The position numbers were made by a program, and so were the translations under genes. Of a stretch of 42,423 nucleotides of DNA, positions 1-8,796 are shown in pieces (position 1 is the stretch's first letter; every line of letters starts with the position of its first letter). The stretch comes from Chara braunii (Eukaryota > Streptophyta > Charophyceae > Charales > Characeae). The notes below the pieces were generated by a model, which worked only from the letters and a program-made list of their open reading frames with translations, was not told where the DNA came from and did not search any database. The stretch spans positions 66,102-108,524 of the forward strand of contig BFEA01000239.1 in NCBI GenBank assembly GCA_003427395.1, read 5' to 3'.

Positions 1-11
1 GATACCGCTAC

Positions 12-35
12 AGCGAGCGAGCGAGCGAGCGAGCG

Positions 36-76
<41 letters not shown>
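12..76. repeat. (GCGA)n then (GA)n microsatellite
   Basis: A compound simple repeat: GCGA units to about position 40, then GA dinucleotides to about 76. Nothing is coding here. Similar GA tracts occur in R1 near 12090 and in R2 near 22250-22548. Confidence 0.95.
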
Positions 77-79
<3 letters not shown>

Positions 80-353
80 GCGATACAAGTTTGGTTGTCA
101 CGTACCTGTGAAGTGTTGTGCAGTCCCGTGGAGAAGAAGAGTGCGGCCATAGCCACGGAGCTTGGACACGGAGGGGACGAAGGGAGACGGAGTAGAGAAG
201 GAGGAAGGAGGAGACATCGAGGTGGAAGACAGACATAGCCGAGGGTGAAAAAAAAAAAAAAAAAACAGCGAGAAGGAAGGAGGGTGACGAAGGGGAGAAA
301 GAGAGTGAAGGTTGGTGAGAGAGAAGGAGCCGGCAGCCATAGCTGACCGGAGG

Positions 354-440
354 GTTGACCAAGCGTTGACCAGAGGGTTGACCGGGGTGTTGACCGAGGG
401 TTGTCCGCGTTGACCAAGGCGTTGACCTGAGCTGTTGACC
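354..440 (+). promoter_or_regulatory. cluster of seven GTTGACC boxes (W-box core)
   Basis: GTTGACC occurs exactly at 354, 365, 377, 389, 409, 421 and 434, with irregular spacing of 11-20 bases. TTGACC is the core W-box bound by WRKY factors in green plants. The position, about 0.9 kb upstream of the gag frame of element A, fits an LTR or leader promoter. Motif and copy number are seen directly; WRKY control is inference. A plain minisatellite is the alternative. Confidence 0.5.
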
Positions 441-599
441 AAGACTTGGACAAAGTTGGAGTTGGTAACATCTCCCCAAGCCTTTAGCCTATCCCCTCGC
501 CCTATGGATGTGCACTCACCCTGCGGTACTTGCTGAGTCTGAGTCTGTCTGTCTCTTCTTTCTGCATTGAGTCTCTTCTGTCCTAAGTGATAGTACTTT

Positions 600-965
600 G
601 TGGATGAAGGATAGGGCCTGGATGACGAAACCCCTACCTGATCTTGTAGAGCTAATACTGTGTCTAATCTCACTGTCCCGGAGGCCTAACCCTCCCAAGG
701 ACCGGTGCTGACCGGCGGGACTCGGATTGGGCATGACACGGTGGGCTTGAACGGCAGAGTTGTGGGCTGACACACCATGCAGTCTTAAGTGTTGAGGGCC
801 TTGTTGACCCGAACCCCTACCGGACCTAATAAGGCTAAAGACTGTGTCTGACGACTCGACTGTCCCGGAGGACACGAACCCTCCTAAGGACCAGTACAGA
901 CCGGCGGGCTGCTCGGTGTGGCACGGTAGGCCCGAAAGGCTGAGTTGTGGGTTGTGCAACAGGCA
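600..965 (+). repeat. diverged tandem duplication, unit about 184 bp
   Basis: Two adjacent units (about 603-782 and 787-965) align along their length. Shared landmarks are a GGGCCT start, CCCCTACC, ACTGTGTCT, CTGTCCCGGAGG, CCTCC.AAGGACC and ACCGGCGGG. Many substitutions and small indels separate them, so the duplication is old. Confidence 0.75.
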
Positions 966-1300
966 GAACCAAGCTGATCACGTCGTCCTGACTGCGACGT
1001 TAAAGAATTCCTGAGGAGTTACGGGGGATCTCCTTAAATGTCTCCTGATCAGCCACTGGTTCAGTAGTGACAGCCATAGTGTAGGTTTAGGCTAGCGACC
1101 ATAGCTGACAGGGTTCTATACGAATCCTGTGGTCCTTAGAGAGTCTGTCAGTGAGTTTTGCGGGTAGGTCTACATGGTGAGGAGTGGGACTGTCCTGTCG
1201 TGCACCTATCATCATGGATGAGTACCCGATGTACGGGTTGCTCGTGGGGTTCTCCCTTTGGGGGACCATTTGCCGTTTCATTTTCCCATTGGGATTCTGA

Positions 1301-2957
1301 AACACGTTTTCGTGTAGGGTAGAGACACGTACGGGGAAGGGTACCTCGCCCTACACGGCCGAGAAGGAAGCAAAGGCCGCCGCGATCCTGAAAGAGAGGA
1401 GAGAAAAGAAGGAGGCCAAGAAGAAGGCCTTACTTGAGGCGCAGGCGGCGAAGTTGAAGAAGATTGAGGAGGAGATGGCTAGAGAGAAGGAGAGGCTGAA
1501 GAAAGAAGAAGAAGCAAAGTTAAAGGAAGTGGAAGAGGAAGAAGAAGAAGACGTAGAAGAGGAGCCACTTGAGAGAGGAAGAAGAGGAAACAAAGGGGAG
1601 TCCAGTGAGACAAAGGAAGACTTGATGGAGAAGAAGATTTCGGAATGGGTTGCAGGACTGACCCTGGAGAGGATGAGGAGGCGTTAATATATGTGCCCAG
1701 GGACGAGCAGGAGGCGGTCGTGCGAGAGTGGGAAGCTGAAGGAGACCCACTCAAGCGGCAAGTGCTAGAAGATGAGAAGAGGATGGAGTGGAAGTTCCGC
1801 CTCAGTAGGGAGAGGAAGAGAAGAATGGAGGCGGCAACAGAGGCGGCGAAAGAGTTGGAAGAGATCCGGAAGCAGAAGGATCAGATGGCGGTCCAAGTAG
1901 ATTTATTGGAGAAGGTAGAGATCCTGGCCAAGAACGTGGAACGCCTGGCAAAGGTCCAGGAGGAGCAACTTTTATTTGGGAGAGGCTAGGACATTGTCGT
2001 GCGTTCGATACGGTCAGGACTTAGGGACTTTGCTCGGAGTTGGCAATGCAGGTGGGCTCGCATGTAACAGCCCGCCTCGAGGGCACTGAACGATACTGTG
2101 TTGGTGCCATTGAGGGCGCCAAGCTAACTATCCCGAAGGAAGAAGAAGCACGACCCCGTAGAGAACCGGTCAAGGTTAAGTTTCCTGATTCCTACAACGG
2201 AAAGAAGGAAGAAAACTTTGACAATTGGGAGGCCAACGTTAAAACGTACGTGCACCTGCAGAAAGTGTCCCCCGATGAGCAGGTCCTGATAGCCATCCAT
2301 GCATTGAAGGAAGAAGCCGCCAGTTTTGCACACTCCTTAGTCCGTGCTGCTAACTGCAGCGATGATGTGGTTGCCTACTCTGCTTTCACCCCTCTCGCTG
2401 ACTTCCTTAAGTTGTTGCGCGAACGATTTGCAGATGTCTTGCGCAGTGTCACAGCCTCTGATCGATTGCAGACTATCCACTCTCGTCAGTGGAGGAGCGC
2501 CAAGGCACTCAAGGGAGTAATGGACGAGTTAGTGGCTGTTCCTGACCATGGGGTCACAGAGACCCAACTGGTCAACCTCTTTTACCGGGCTATGCCCAAG
2601 TCGTTCTGTGGGCACTTCTTTGAGAAGAGCCAGCAACCCACCATAACCTACGACGCATTGAGCAGGGAAGTGGTGGCCTTTGAGGCGAGGTCTATGTCAG
2701 TTTTCACTTTCTGGCATAAGGACCTGGATAAGGGAAAGAAGTGGAAAGGTCGCACTATCTCAGGGCAGGTGAAGACAAAGGATAGCCTGGTCCTTACTTT
2801 AGATGAGGGTAGTGTCGATGAGATCCCCTACGATTAGATAGAGTGGGGGCTAGAGGACAGCGGCGTGAGCCAAGGGAGAACTACGCTACTGTCGCGGCTG
2901 GAGGGAGGCCGCAAGGAGGAGGACGAGGCCAGGGCCAAGGGGGTCGGGCCTCAGGGT
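1301..2957 (+). pseudogene. element A gag, frameshifted
   Basis: Retrotransposon Gag, the structural capsid polyprotein. The N-terminal part (about 1301-1684) opens without an ATG and is a very charged Lys/Glu coiled coil. It continues in another frame at about 1668-1989 with more helical charged sequence, then in a third frame at 2040-2837. The third piece holds the capsid-like region (FPDSYNGKKEENFDNWE and on) found upstream of zinc knuckles in plant gypsy Gag. After a stop at 2835-2837 a shifted frame gives an Arg/Gly/Gln-rich tail to about 2955, where the inversion breakpoint cuts it. The zinc knuckle lies on the other strand at 4963-5004. At least three frameshifts make this a pseudogene. 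Confidence 0.85.
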
Positions 2958-4826
2958 CCAGTGTTCTAGCGCTTGCCTGAGAGCGTAGAGTTCCCTCTCA
3001 TAGGTAGATGTCGCAACCTTCTCTGAAGGTATCCTAGCAGACATGAACTCTACGGGCCTATAACCATTGCCATCGTCTTGATGCAGAACAACACCTATGC
3101 CGTACTGACTGGCGTCCGTAGTGACGACAAAGGGTAAGGACGGATCGGCCACCTTAAGGACTGGATACTCTATCAGTGCCTGCTTCAACTTCTTCATGGC
3201 AGACGTGCAGTCCTTATCCCACTTCCAGATGGTTTTTTTCCTTAGCAACCTGCGAAAGGGCGCAGCGATAGTAGAGAAGTTCCTTACGAACTTCCTATAA
3301 TAGTTCGCTAGGCCTAAGAATGACCGCAACTCTGTCAACGTACGCGGTGTAGGCCAATCCCTGATCGATGCAATCTTACTATCCTCTGGCTTGATGCCGT
3401 TTCCGTCTAAGACGTGGCCCAAATACAAAACTTGGGTCTTTGCCCATTCGCACTTCTTTGCGTTGATCTTGAAGTTAGCTTCTCTTAGCTTCTCCAAGAC
3501 CTGCCTGAGATGACCCTGATGCTCTTGGAGGGTCTTACTAAACACTAGGATATCATCCAAATAAACTGCAACAAACCTATCTAACCAAGGCCTAAACAGG
3601 TCATTCATGCATCGCTGAAAAGTCGCTGGCGCGTTGGTTAGTCCAAAGGGCATCACGATGAACTCGTAGTGCCCATATCTAGTCCGGAACACTGTCTTGT
3701 ACTGATCATCAGGATGAACCTCTATCTGATGATATCCGGACTTCAAATCTATCTTCGAAAAATATCTGCACCCCTGCACCCGATCCAAAAGATCGTCTAT
3801 CCTGGGCAGTGGCTCAACATTCTTAACTGTGATAGTGTTCAGACCCCTATACTCTATACACAATCTAAGCTCTCCCTCCTTCTTGGGGACAAACAGAACA
3901 GGTGCTCCAAATGGAGACGAACTGGGCCTATTCCAACCCTTCTCTAGGAGCTCATCTAACTGTTTGCGCAGCTCCTCCAACTCCCGCGGGGACATCCTAT
4001 ACACTGCTCCCTTGGGGGTCCTACTGCCAGGCTCGATCTCAATACGATGCTGGATCGGCCGCGGTACTACTCCTATCGGCGGCTTCGCTAAGTCTGTGAA
4101 TTCTTCCAGCAGCTTGGCAATAGGAGGGTCTATAGGCTTCTCTTCCTTAGGCTCAGTAGCTGGCCTAACATAGGCTACAAAAACCTGTTCCTCTAGCTGC
4201 TCCTTTTTCACTAGCCTTGCGAACACAGGAGCGCTAAGGCAGCAGTGTGCTAGGGAGTTGTCTACTCCGGACACATGAAACAGACGGGCAGTCTTGACAC
4301 CGCCTGATGGACTAGGGAGCCTACACTCGTGCTCCCTCAAATGGAGTGTGGCCCCTGCTGCCTCTCCCCAGTCCATACCTAGGACTATGTCAAACGGGAG
4401 GCTGTCCTCTACGAGGAGAGTCAGGGAATGGAGAACTTTCTCCACCTTCCCATCCTTTTCTAGGCGGAAATACGCCTGGACTCCCTCTACGTACTCCTCT
4501 ACTCGCATGGTGCGATTGTCCGCGAGGATGCTTACTATGGGGTCTGCTAGTCTTTGGACTTTTAACTGCAACTTCAGCTTCTGCAGCGCCTTCCTACTGA
4601 TATAACTACGAGTGGCTCCACTATCCACTAAGGCGCCAGGTCGACCTCTAAAAATCTTTGTATCTACTAATATGAGTTGCCCCCTATTCTCTTTCCTCAT
4701 CTTGGCCCAGGTGGACATTCTCTCCTTCAATTCCTCTGCCACGCCTGTGAGGGAAGTGCCTAGAGAGACTCTAACACATGCAGTCTCTGGGCAGCTATCT
4801 AGGCATCGGCCTGCAACTTCTGCCAT
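2958..4826 (-). CDS. element A Pol fragment: aspartic protease, RT, N-terminal RNase H
   Basis: An open frame of 623 codons from an ATG at 4826 to the inversion breakpoint. It reads on into unrelated plus-strand sequence to 2886, and that C-terminal part is not real. Residues 60-160 are the retropepsin-like protease, with the catalytic DSGA at about 68-71 and the LGMDW flap region at about 149. Residues about 255-440 are reverse transcriptase, with [12 protein letters not shown] at about 356 (first catalytic Asp) and YLDD at 422-425 (DNA 3563-3552). RNase H begins near 565 with TTDAS and includes YERELYAL, then stops after LEHW. The enzyme copies element RNA to cDNA in the particle. No frameshift is seen, in contrast to gag. 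Confidence 0.93.
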
Positions 4827-4962
4827 GGGCTCATGTGGTTTGGGAGATTCGTGCCGCTTGCTAACTCATCTCCACATGGCCCTATGGTAGAGGCAGTTGC
4901 TACCCCTCCCGACGGCTGCCTTTTGCTTCCTGTGCAGCCGAACGAGCCTCTCTATACTTCGG

Positions 4963-5208
4963 ACAGTATTTAATGATGTGGTCAGGGTCACCGCAGTAGA
5001 TGCACTGCCCCTGGTTCACACGCTTTTGCCATAAGCGCTGGTCCAGGCCCAGATCTTCCCAAGGCCTGCCTTGTGGCAGCCCTCGGTGCCATCCACTTCT
5101 CCTTAAGGGGACCTATTCCCAGACCGGTTTTGCGGGGGACCTTGACCCCTTCCTCCCGTTTGGCGGTTTCCTCCTCTGCCGCCAACCCCCTGATCGCCCT
5201 GAGAACGG
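4963..5208 (-). pseudogene. element A gag C-terminus with CCHC zinc knuckle
   Basis: On the minus strand, 5004-4963 encodes CIYCGDPDHIIKYC, a perfect CX2CX4HX4C nucleic-acid-binding knuckle of retroelement Gag. It is preceded by an Arg/Trp-rich stretch ending QKRVNQGQ. An in-frame stop lies upstream near 5112 and another follows the knuckle, so the link to the protease frame is broken. This is the missing end of the gag at 1301-2957, carried inside the inversion. Confidence 0.85.
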
Positions 5209-5600
5209 CACTACTTGCTTGGGAGGCACTTTAAAGTTTATTCCGACCACGAGACGTTAAGATGGTTAAAGACGCAGGCCAAGATGACACCTAAGCTTAC
5301 TAGGTGGGCCGCAGAAATAGACCAGTATGATTTTGAGCTCAAACCAATCAAAGGGAAATATAATGTAGTTGCGGACGCTCTAAGTAGGAGAGCTGACTAC
5401 TTTGGAGCGATAGTTCACTATCTGGACATAGGGAGAGACCTGCAGGAAAGGGTTAAAGAGGCGTATGCGCAGGACCCTATCTATAGTGACCTCCTCAAGA
5501 GAGTAAAGGAGGCCCCAGAGACCGAACCAGATTACCGCACTACTGACGGACTGTTATTTGAGAAGACTAATGTAGTTGACCGTCTGTGCATTCCCAAGTG
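5209..5600 (+). pseudogene. element A RNase H C-terminal part and linker
   Basis: Plus-strand continuation of the RNase H split by the inversion. It starts HYLLGRHFKVYSDHETLRW and runs through TRWAAEIDQYDFE to VVADALSRR, the usual end of gypsy RNase H with its last acidic residues present. The linker continues to a CIPK motif, where the frame shifts by one at about 5598 before the integrase zinc-binding region. The annotated Met at 5215 is only an internal codon. Confidence 0.88.
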
Positions 5601-6916
5601 AGGAGATCCGTAGTCTGATCTTAGGAGAATGTCACGACACAGAGGGTCATTTTGGTTGGCAAAAGACTCTAATGCACCCGTACACCTAGCCAGGAATGAA
5701 GAATGACTGCATAGAGTATGTCCGCAGTTGTAAAGTTTGCCCGCGGAATAAGACTACTACGCGTGCTCCGCTAGGTCTTCTCATACCCTTGCCTATTCCT
5801 GATCAGCCAGGAGATTCGGTGTCCATCGACTTCATGGACACTGGCGTCAAGAGTAGGCATGGCAAGACCCAAGTCATGGTGATAGTCGATAGGTTTAGCA
5901 AGTATGCTGTTTTTATACCTTTGCCTTCAGAGGCAAGGACTGAGTTAGTGATCTGTAAGTTCTTTGATCATTGGGTCAGTGAGCACGGGGTCCCATTGTC
6001 CATAGTTAGTGTTAGAGACACCCGGTTCACAAGTCAGAACTGGCAGGAGTTGATGAGAGTCTATGGCTCTAAGTTGCTAATGTCGTCTGGCCGTCATCCA
6101 GAGACCAACGGTCAGACTGAACAAATGAATAAGATCCTGCAGCAAGTTCTGAGAATGTACATTAGACCAGATCAAGTTAACTGGGACGAGATGTTCCCCA
6201 AGGTAGCCAGTGCCTACAACAATAGTGTGCATTTGTCTACATGCCGCACTCCCAATGAACAACACAAGTCCTTTAGACCGCGCAGACCGTTTGAAGGACT
6301 TAACCGGGATCGGATCCATAGGCTACCGCCCGGTACTAGGGAGTTCGCTATACAGCACGAAAAGGAGCTAGCTACTGTTACAGAGAATCTCAGGAAAGCC
6401 CAGCATAGAATGATAGAGCAGGCCAACAAACATCGTCGCCCGTCACAATTCCAAGTAGGCGACTTAGTCTGGGTCAAAGCTAAGGAGTTTGCTCCTGAGG
6501 AGAACATCTCGCAAAATTTATTGCCCGCGTACAGAGTGTCGTGGCCAGTTCTAAAAGTCAAGGGCGGAGAAGATGGGTCGTCCTACACAATGGAGATCCC
6601 ACTACACCTCCACACCTACCCAGTTTTCCATGCGTCAAAGTTGTTGCCATGCACAGTAAGTGACCAGTTTCCATCTAGACGATCCATGATCCCTCCAGAC
6701 ATGGATGGGAGGTACGACATTGACGGCATTGTAGGTGAAGATGTGTTTAGAACAGGAGGTAGAGGTCGTCCTCAAAAACAGTATAAAGTCAGATTTGCAT
6801 ATCAAGAACCAGAAGACGACCGATGGTTCACCAGAACTGAACTTCTAGAAACAGCTCCCAGTATAGTCCGAGCCTACGAGAGAGATACAAAAGGTAAAGG
6901 TCCTGCCTTGGACTGA
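5599..6916 (+). pseudogene. element A integrase with chromodomain-like tail, catalytic Asp lost
   Basis: Integrase joins element cDNA to the chromosome. The HHCC zinc domain starts in the frame after about 5598 (HDTEGH). A TAG at 5687-5689 stands where family members usually have Trp before PGM. From 5696 the frame is open for 406 codons: CKVC cysteines at residues 12-15, core start SIDFMD, then SVRDTRF where the family has SDRD, so the second catalytic Asp is Val (6011-6013). The Glu in NGQTEQMN is kept. The core is followed by a GPY/F-like stretch (LLPAYRVSWPVLKV) and a chromodomain-like end (YDIDGIV to ELLETAP). The stop is TGA at 6914-6916. Confidence 0.9.
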
Positions 6917-6941
6917 AATATTCTCGGAGGACCTCGAATTT

Positions 6942-6957
6942 AGGCCGGCGGGAGTGA
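6942..6957 (+). other. element A polypurine tract and putative 3' LTR start
   Basis: After the integrase stop comes AGGCCGGCGGGAG followed by TGAAACGA. A purine-rich run just before TG is the usual plus-strand primer and 3' LTR start. Element C has a closely matching arrangement on the minus strand (GGCCGGGGGGAG then TGAAAGGA at 33746-33727), which supports the call. Confidence 0.65.
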
Positions 6958-7017
6958 AACGATATTCACCAGTTCGCAGTAGCTGACGCAGATCCCAGGG
7001 TTCGATCCCTCGCCATT

Positions 7018-7560
7018 ACCTTACCTGTGTACAGTATCTATGTAGCCCCCGAGAATTGAACCCGTGACCTGTGTGTTCGTAGCAGTTGGTAGGTCGTCGT
7101 AGGTTCCGTAGGCCGTCGGGGTTCGATCTGTAGACCTATCCAGTAGGAGTCCAGCCAGGTCTAGAAGTCGTAGCTGTAGGCTTCTCGAAGAGTCAAGGTC
7201 GTGGCTAGTCCAGTCCTGAAGAGTCAAGGTCGTAGCTGCGACAGGACCGAAAGGCCAAGTCCACAGCCTTCTAGAAGGGCCCAGTGGTGGCCTTTCGAGG
7301 TTGCCCACGTTTAGGCAGAGGCAAGTGGGCAAGTGGTGGAAGTCCACCGCGCAGAGTCAGCAGTCCCAGTCCAGTCAGTCCGGTCCAGTCAAGCAAGTAC
7401 CGCCTGGGACTATGTGCACCGTGGGCCAGGGAAAAAGGGCAGACCGACGAGTAACAGAAGTATAAATCAAGAGGCCGCGCACAGTCATTCATTCATTCCT
7501 GCGGAAGCCATGCGGAAGCGCTGTCTCAGTGGCTTGTGCAAGGAGGTCTGCAGCAGCCCG
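7018..7560 (+). promoter_or_regulatory. LTR promoter module with TATA box, related to one in R1
   Basis: TATAAAT lies at 7461-7467. About 50 bases downstream is GCCATGCGGAAGCGCTG. The stretch from ACCTGTGTACAGTAT through the TATA box to this phrase matches R1 at about 11589-11960 in order and content, including GAAGTATAAATC and GCCATGCGAAAGCGCTG there. Sequence kept around a TATA box in two otherwise different repeats suggests a shared LTR core promoter. Transcription is inference. Confidence 0.55.
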
Positions 7561-8312
7561 AAGTCGAAGTGGGCAAGAGAGACGAAGTGCAGCCATAGCG
7601 ATAGGGTAGAGACAGCCATCGCTGCCATAGCTGTAGTTAGAGTGAAGTGTGTGTGTTGTGTTAGTGTTCAGCGTGTCGCGTGTGGGATATCCAGGGTGAT
7701 CCAGTGTGTGTGAACAGTGAGATGTTGGGCGCTGAGTCGCCATAGCCAGTGAAAGTGAACTCTTATCTGGATGCCATATCTCTGAGTTCTGTGTGGGCGC
7801 ATGTTGCCAGTTTGCTGCGATGCTGTTTACATGCATGAAAAGTGTGAATGGGACGAGTCTGATTGCACGGAGGATAGCAGAGCCTGCAATGATGTTTCCC
7901 TCCGAAAGGGAGGAGGTACCGGTTGCTGGGAGGCCGCTCGGCCTAGGAAGTCACCGCCCAAGAGGCCAGTAGGCCGCTATATCTTCCGGAGGAGCAAGTA
8001 GCTCCTCCTCATTTGCGGTATGCAAGGATTGGCGACATGCTGCTGAGCGGAGCGCTGGGCTGATACAGCGCTACCTGGAGGTGAAGGGCAGCTTGGGCGC
8101 TCAGCCTGGCTATGGCGAGCAGCCCAGCCTGAGGAGGAGGAAGAAGGGGGCGAAGCAGGAGAGTGGCGAGGCACCTACCTGGCTATGGTGGACACCATCT
8201 CCATCACCTTGTTGGGCGCTGCATCTGGAAGGCCCAGTTGGGGTAGTGCCGCACTAAGGAAGCTCAAGGCAGAGCTTGGCATGGCGGACCAGTCAGCAGC
8301 AGCATAGCTGCT

Positions 8313-8376
8313 TTGGGTTGTCCTTTGGACAGGAGTGCAGCGCCATAGCGGCCTTGGGTTGTCCTTTGGACAGGAG
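8313..8376 (+). repeat. two copies of a TTGGGTTGTCCTTTGGACAGG hairpin
   Basis: TGTCC-TTT-GGACA, a perfect 5-bp stem with a 3-base loop, occurs at 8319-8331 and again at 8360-8372, inside a 41-bp-spaced direct repeat that includes GGAG(T/G)GCAG. Function unknown. Confidence 0.8.
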
Positions 8377-8454
8377 GGCAGGGCCCTCAGTAGTCCGCCA
8401 TAGCCTATGCATGTGAGAGGAGGCAGAAGGAGGGAATCCATAGCTATGGTGGAC

Positions 8455-8680
8455 TTGTTGTTGTTGTTGTTGTTGTTGAGTCAGCAGCAAGAGGGAACTT
8501 CGGATATTGATTCTGGTTCATCCACTCATTGTTATTATTATTATTGGGAGAAGAATAAGATTGGCGAAGTGAAGGAGGAGGAGGAAGGTGGAGAGAGAAG
8601 GGGGAATTGTCATTGGTCTTGCTAGTGTACATCTTCTTCTTCTCCTTCTTCTTCTTCTTCTTCTTCTTCTTTCTCTCTTC
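8455..8680 (+). repeat. triplet microsatellites (TTG)n, (TTA)n, (TTC)n
   Basis: (TTG)8 at 8455-8478, (TTA)n at 8532-8545 and an imperfect (TTC)n at 8632-8680. They account for the low-complexity Gln, Asn, Ser or Lys runs in any frame here, so no protein is called. Confidence 0.95.
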
Positions 8681-8784
8681 TCTGGTCTCTATCCCTTTGC
8701 AAGTGCTTTCATTTCTTTCGCAATTGGATGGCATTGTCTTTCATTGTGAATTTGCACTTTGGGAATGACCACGATCGTAACAAT

Positions 8785-8796
8785 TGGTATCGGAGC
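8785..8796 (+). other. primer binding site of element B (tRNA-iMet type)
   Basis: TGGTATCGGAGC differs at one base from TGGTATCAGAGC, complementary to the 3' end of plant initiator tRNA-Met and the usual minus-strand primer site of Ty3/gypsy elements. It follows a CA (8781-8782) and two spacer bases, as expected directly after a 5' LTR. Confidence 0.75.

Larger units (their letters stand above)
77..1300 (+). other. noncoding leader/LTR-type region upstream of element A gag
   Basis: I see no convincing coding capacity. The region holds an 18-base A run (248-265), the GTTGACC array (354-440) and a diverged 184-bp duplication (about 600-965). By position it should be the 5' LTR and leader of element A. 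No clear LTR boundary and no good match to the tRNA-iMet primer site was found, so the LTR assignment is inference. Confidence 0.5.
2958..5208 (-). mobile_element. inverted internal segment of element A
   Basis: The left breakpoint is at about 2957/2958: plus-strand gag tail on the left, minus-strand codons ending in LEHW (RNase H) on the right. The right breakpoint is at about 5208/5209: upstream gag tail on the minus strand to the left, plus-strand codons beginning HYLLGRHFKVYS to the right. LEHW and HYLLGRHF are normally almost adjacent in gypsy RNase H, so flipping this block restores the usual order. A TCAGGG near the left end and CTCAGGG on the minus strand near the right end could be breakpoint microhomology. 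A misassembly would look the same. Confidence 0.85.
1301..6954 (+). mobile_element. Ty3/gypsy retrotransposon A, internally inverted
   Basis: The order along the DNA is gag (plus), then gag tail, protease, RT and early RNase H (minus, 2958-5208), then late RNase H, integrase and a polypurine tract (plus). Read with the middle flipped, this is the usual Ty3/gypsy order gag-PR-RT-RH-IN with a chromodomain-like tail. The element is defective: gag has several frameshifts, RNase H is split by the inversion and integrase lacks a catalytic Asp. The PR-RT part is still open over 623 codons, so the element is not very old. Confidence 0.9.
6955..8782 (+). other. LTR-type noncoding region between elements A and B
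   Basis: No credible gene. It should contain the 3' LTR of A (starting TGAAAC at 6955) and the 5' LTR of B (ending about CA 8782, just before the primer site). I could not find the boundary between them, nor a copy of the TGTAATGACC start seen at the 3' LTR of B. It includes a TATA-bearing module (7018-7560), repeated GTCAAGGTCGTAGCT-like phrases (7190-7240), a duplicated hairpin (8313-8376) and triplet microsatellites. Confidence 0.5.

Noticed and set aside
98-673. Minus-strand ORF of 191 codons
   Set aside because: It is made of simple repeat, the A/T run (poly-Phe) and the GTTGACC array; no domain, and antisense to the likely leader of element A.
2886-2957. Last 24 residues of the element A minus-strand ORF
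   Set aside because: They lie beyond the inversion breakpoint, antisense to the gag tail.
6985-7070. tRNA-like T-arm words (GGTTCGATCCC at about 6993; GGGTTCAATTC on the minus strand near 7055)
   Set aside because: No matching acceptor, D or anticodon arms could be built around them, so no tRNA or SINE head is called.
7333-7713. ORFs of 115-126 codons on both strands around 7333-7836
   Set aside because: No recognisable domain, located in LTR-type promoter DNA, and overlapping frames on both strands.
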